From contig NZ_JAATHD010000012.1 in assembly GCF_011947265.1 (NCBI RefSeq), forward strand, positions 106,093 through 170,092: 64,000 nucleotides of DNA, written 5' to 3'. Made by a program: the position numbers and the translations under genes. This DNA is from Paenibacillus sp. HB172176 (GTDB lineage Bacteria > Bacillota > Bacilli > Paenibacillales > Paenibacillaceae). The notes below the pieces were generated by a model, which worked only from the letters and a program-made list of their open reading frames with translations, did no database searches and had not been told where the DNA came from. How positions within the stretch are numbered: position 1 is the stretch's first letter; each line of letters opens with the position of its first letter. Positions 61,511 to 64,000 of the stretch are shown here, piece after piece.

Positions 61511-63112
61511 ATGTTACGAAAGTCGAGTAAAATGTTAGTTCTGCTTCTCATCACGAGCTCGCTGCTTGCAGCGTGTTCAAGCAACAACAATTCGAATTCA
61601 ACTGCAGGCAACAACAATGCTGCGAATGCAACGAATGATGGAGGAGCTTCAGCAACTGCCGATCCGAATGCCGAGCCAACGCAATTAAGCATCTTCTACT
61701 TTGATGCCGAGACAAATCCCATTTCCGACGATATGCCTGTCATTAAAAAGTCGGAGGAAGCGACCAACGTGCATTTGGAGAATGTTGCTCCTATCGGAGG
61801 GGAAGAGCAGCAAGCGTATAATCTCATGCTCTCTTCAGGCGAGATACCTGATATTGTGTCAACAAATCTGGGCAACCTGAACAGCATTGCAGTTGAAGGA
61901 GCGTTAGAGCCGCTGAATGACTTGATTGATCAGTATGCGCCAAATTTCAAGAAGTTTTTGGATGAACGCCCTGATGTTGCGAATGCGATAACTCAATCTG
62001 ACGGACAAATCTTCTATGTTCCATTCGTTGCCGACGGCGCCGCTTCAACCGGTTGGTTCATCCGCCAGGATTGGCTTGACAACCTGGGACTTTCAATGCC
62101 GAAGACGGTTGATGAATATCATGATGCTCTGACTGCATTCTTGAATGATGATCCCAACGGCAATAAGAAGAAGGATGAAATTCCGTATTTCAACCGGAGA
62201 ACGGATACAGGAGTAGATCAATTGCTGCCGCTCTTCGACGCATTCAATACCTTCTATATAAAACCGGACGGCCAAATTGCTTTCGGTCCTTACGAAGCGC
62301 AATACAAGGATGCACTATCCAATCTTGCTCAGTGGTATAAGGAAGGGCTGATTGACAAGGAGATCTATACACGCGGCTCCACGGCTAGGGACACGCTCCT
62401 CGCGAACGACACTGGCGGCTCCACGCATGATTGGTTCGGAAGCACAGCCGGCTATAATGATTCCTTGTCTGCGGATGTGCCAGGCATGCAATTCTATCCG
62501 ATGACTCCGCCGGCGAGCACTTCTGGCAAGATATTCGAAACAGGCATGAGAGCAGCTCTTAACGGAAAGGGCTGGGCAATCTCCGCTCAATCCGAGGATA
62601 AGGAAGCGGCAATGAAATACTTTGACTTCTGGTGGTCGGAGGAAGGGCGCAGAATGTTCAACTTCGGGGTTGAAGGCGAGACGTACAACATGGTGGACGG
62701 ACAACCGATATTCACGGACGAAGTGCTGGCGCAGCCTTCTGTGCTTGGCTACCTGATCTCGGATTACGGCGCGCAGCTTGCAGGAATCGGCGCTTGGCAA
62801 GACTTTAATTATGAGAAGCAGTGGACGAATGAAATTGCTCTGAAGGGCGTGCTTGATTATCAAGACAATAACTATATTGATCCGAACTACACGCTTCCAA
62901 CGCTAAGCTTCACCGAAGAGGAACAGAATAAGATCAATCAGCTTCAAACTGCGATTACGACCTATGTGACCGAAACAACGCAGAAATGGGTAATGGGCGG
63001 CGAGCAAGTTGACGCAGGGTACGACACTTACATCAATCAGCTTAAGAAGTTGAAAATCGATGAGCTCATTGCCGTGTATCAATCCGCTTATGATCGTTAT
63101 ATGAAAAAATAA
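61511..63112 (+). CDS. extracellular solute-binding lipoprotein (second system)
   Basis: A 533-residue lipoprotein with lipobox LAAC at about residue 21, then an Asn/Ala-rich tether. The mature part is a family-1-like binding protein of the LipO type, with FNRRTDTGVDQLLPLFDAF and a Trp-rich pocket region (NGKGWAISAQSEDKEAAMKY; FDFWWSEEGRRMFNFG). The frame is open from 61442, but GGGGGAATGTGAA before 61511 and the signal peptide fix the start. It should feed the two permeases upstream. Confidence 0.92.
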   Translation: MLRKSSKMLVLLLITSSLLAACSSNNNSNSTAGNNNAANATNDGGASATADPNAEPTQLSIFYFDAETNPISDDMPVIKKSEEATNVHLENVAPIGGEEQQAYNLMLSSGEIPDIVSTNLGNLNSIAVEGALEPLNDLIDQYAPNFKKFLDERPDVANAITQSDGQIFYVPFVADGAASTGWFIRQDWLDNLGLSMPKTVDEYHDALTAFLNDDPNGNKKKDEIPYFNRRTDTGVDQLLPLFDAFNTFYIKPDGQIAFGPYEAQYKDALSNLAQWYKEGLIDKEIYTRGSTARDTLLANDTGGSTHDWFGSTAGYNDSLSADVPGMQFYPMTPPASTSGKIFETGMRAALNGKGWAISAQSEDKEAAMKYFDFWWSEEGRRMFNFGVEGETYNMVDGQPIFTDEVLAQPSVLGYLISDYGAQLAGIGAWQDFNYEKQWTNEIALKGVLDYQDNNYIDPNYTLPTLSFTEEEQNKINQLQTAITTYVTETTQKWVMGGEQVDAGYDTYINQLKKLKIDELIAVYQSAYDRYMKK

Positions 63113-63122
63113 ATAAAAGTGA

Positions 63123-63155
63123 AACGGTGGAGGGAGCTTTGACTTCCTCCGTTTT
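63123..63155 (+). terminator. terminator of the second transporter operon
   Basis: GGAGG pairs with CCTCC, extended by ACGG/CCGT with a bulge, and is followed by TTTTTC. Confidence 0.75.
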
Positions 63156-63222
63156 TCTCTATTTAAGTGGAACGAAGCGGGACTTTCCATTAAGCTGTTG
63201 GTATGACAAGAGCCGGAGGGAT

Positions 63223-63918
63223 ATGCGTTTGAAAAAATGGATTTACGGGAGCTCCTTCAAGCGAAGAATATGGCTCTCGCTAGTGCTGTTCACAGTGACT
63301 GCGATATTAATATCAGGAGGAACATCCTACTACATTGCATCAGCTATAATGGGGCGCAAGATGAATTCGCTTAATCAGATGGTTGTCAACAAATCAGCCC
63401 AAGCGCTCGAAGAGAAGCTGCGCAAAGTAAGACTTGCCGTGCTGACCTTCATGTCGAGCGAGCCCTTTCAGGATGTTATATCGAATTCAGGGAGCGAAGG
63501 CGATGCATCGGCATATGAGCATTTCAAGACGAATAAGCTTCTGCAAACGCCAATATTCCAGATGAGATTAATCGAGCCTGCCATTCAGTCCATTATTATC
63601 GATACGCCTGGCGGAGAATATTATGGCGCATCCTATGAGCGACTTACGCAATTTCCGCTGAAGGACAGCGAGTTGTACAAGCATATGGAAGGTCGGAAAT
63701 TGCCGGCATGGATACAAGCGCATGAGGACCCATTCTTCTCGGGCAACGAGAAGGTGGTCAGTCTGTTGCTGAGCCCGCTTTCTCAGAAGGATGTCAATGT
63801 ATTAGTTAATGTCAGAGAGAGCAACCTGAATAATTATTTGCTCGCGGACAAGGATGAAGGAAGCGGGGATTTCATCGTTTATAATGAGAACGGTGAGCTG
63901 GCCTTTACTGGACAGTAA
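63223..63918 (+). pseudogene. sensor kinase N-terminal half, cut off by stop codons
   Basis: About 231 residues: a basic start, one membrane helix (IWLSLVLFTVTAILISGGTS), and an extracytoplasmic Cache-like sensor domain (LNQMVVNKSAQALEEKLRKV; IQSIIIDTPGGEYYGASYER; VVSLLLSPLSQKDVNVLVNV). In this family a second membrane helix, HAMP, and histidine-kinase or AraC domain should follow, but TAA comes at 63916-63918 and another stop soon after. The other two frames are open for only 25 codons or so before stops. The remaining 82 bases show no known domain. GGAGG lies only three bases before the ATG; a TTG at 63229 is possible. An insertion at about 63915 is one explanation. Confidence 0.55.
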
Positions 63919-64000
63919 AAAGTTTTACATCATTAAGAAGCAAGGAAATCGGCGTCCTGCTGGGCCGCTTTCTGCTTGGAACGAATAATTTGAGTTAGCG

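Overview
The window looks like chromosome of a spore-forming Paenibacillus-type Firmicute. It carries sigK with a pro-sequence, a collagen-like protein of the spore-surface type, SLH-anchored giant exoenzymes, LplB/YtcP/LipO-type sugar ABC transporters with no ATPase gene beside them, membrane-bound AraC regulators, and strong AGGAGG ribosome binding sites. No tRNA, rRNA, CRISPR array or transposase gene was found.

Layout. 1-5070: end of a DinB-family gene, intact sigK, an AT-richer toxin-antitoxin-like pair, then a second, 5'-truncated copy of sigK with one nonsense codon; a decayed ZIP metal-transporter gene; two overlapping class-3 lipase paralogues, the first without its catalytic Ser and His. 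5121-29707: an acidic-polysaccharide locus. A 2114-residue SLH surface protein with a heparinase II/III-type lyase core faces two cytoplasmic heparinase II/III-family proteins, followed by a membrane AraC regulator, two permeases, a solute-binding lipoprotein, a GH97 and two GH28 enzymes. The plan suggests cutting at the surface, import as oligosaccharides and completion inside the cell. 29785-37696: an RsgA-type GTPase, a GT-C-like membrane protein, an RCC1 beta-propeller protein, an SGNH hydrolase and the collagen-like protein.

37826-48493: a second sugar cluster. On the minus strand lie a double RhaM-like protein, a 1377-residue GH2 enzyme and an alginate-lyase-family protein, with a divergent AraC regulator; then an Ohr peroxidase, another AraC regulator and a probable fucosidase/galactosidase-type enzyme. 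48494-50251: a repeat-rich stretch (41-bp minisatellite, about 50-bp intergenic repeats) and a small protein joining a PD-(D/E)XK-like fold to a winged helix. 50252-64000: a third cluster with an ArsR-type regulator facing a GH2 enzyme across a palindrome-rich promoter, a 1968-residue SLH protein with an alginate-lyase-type head, a second permease pair and lipoprotein, and a sensor protein that stops before its kinase region.

Regulation visible in the DNA: CcpA cre-like boxes before both giant SLH genes, a shared ATGCGAA-type motif before three transcription units of the heparinase/GH28 locus, and palindromes in the GH2 promoter. All functions are inferred by reading the translated sequence; no database search was run.
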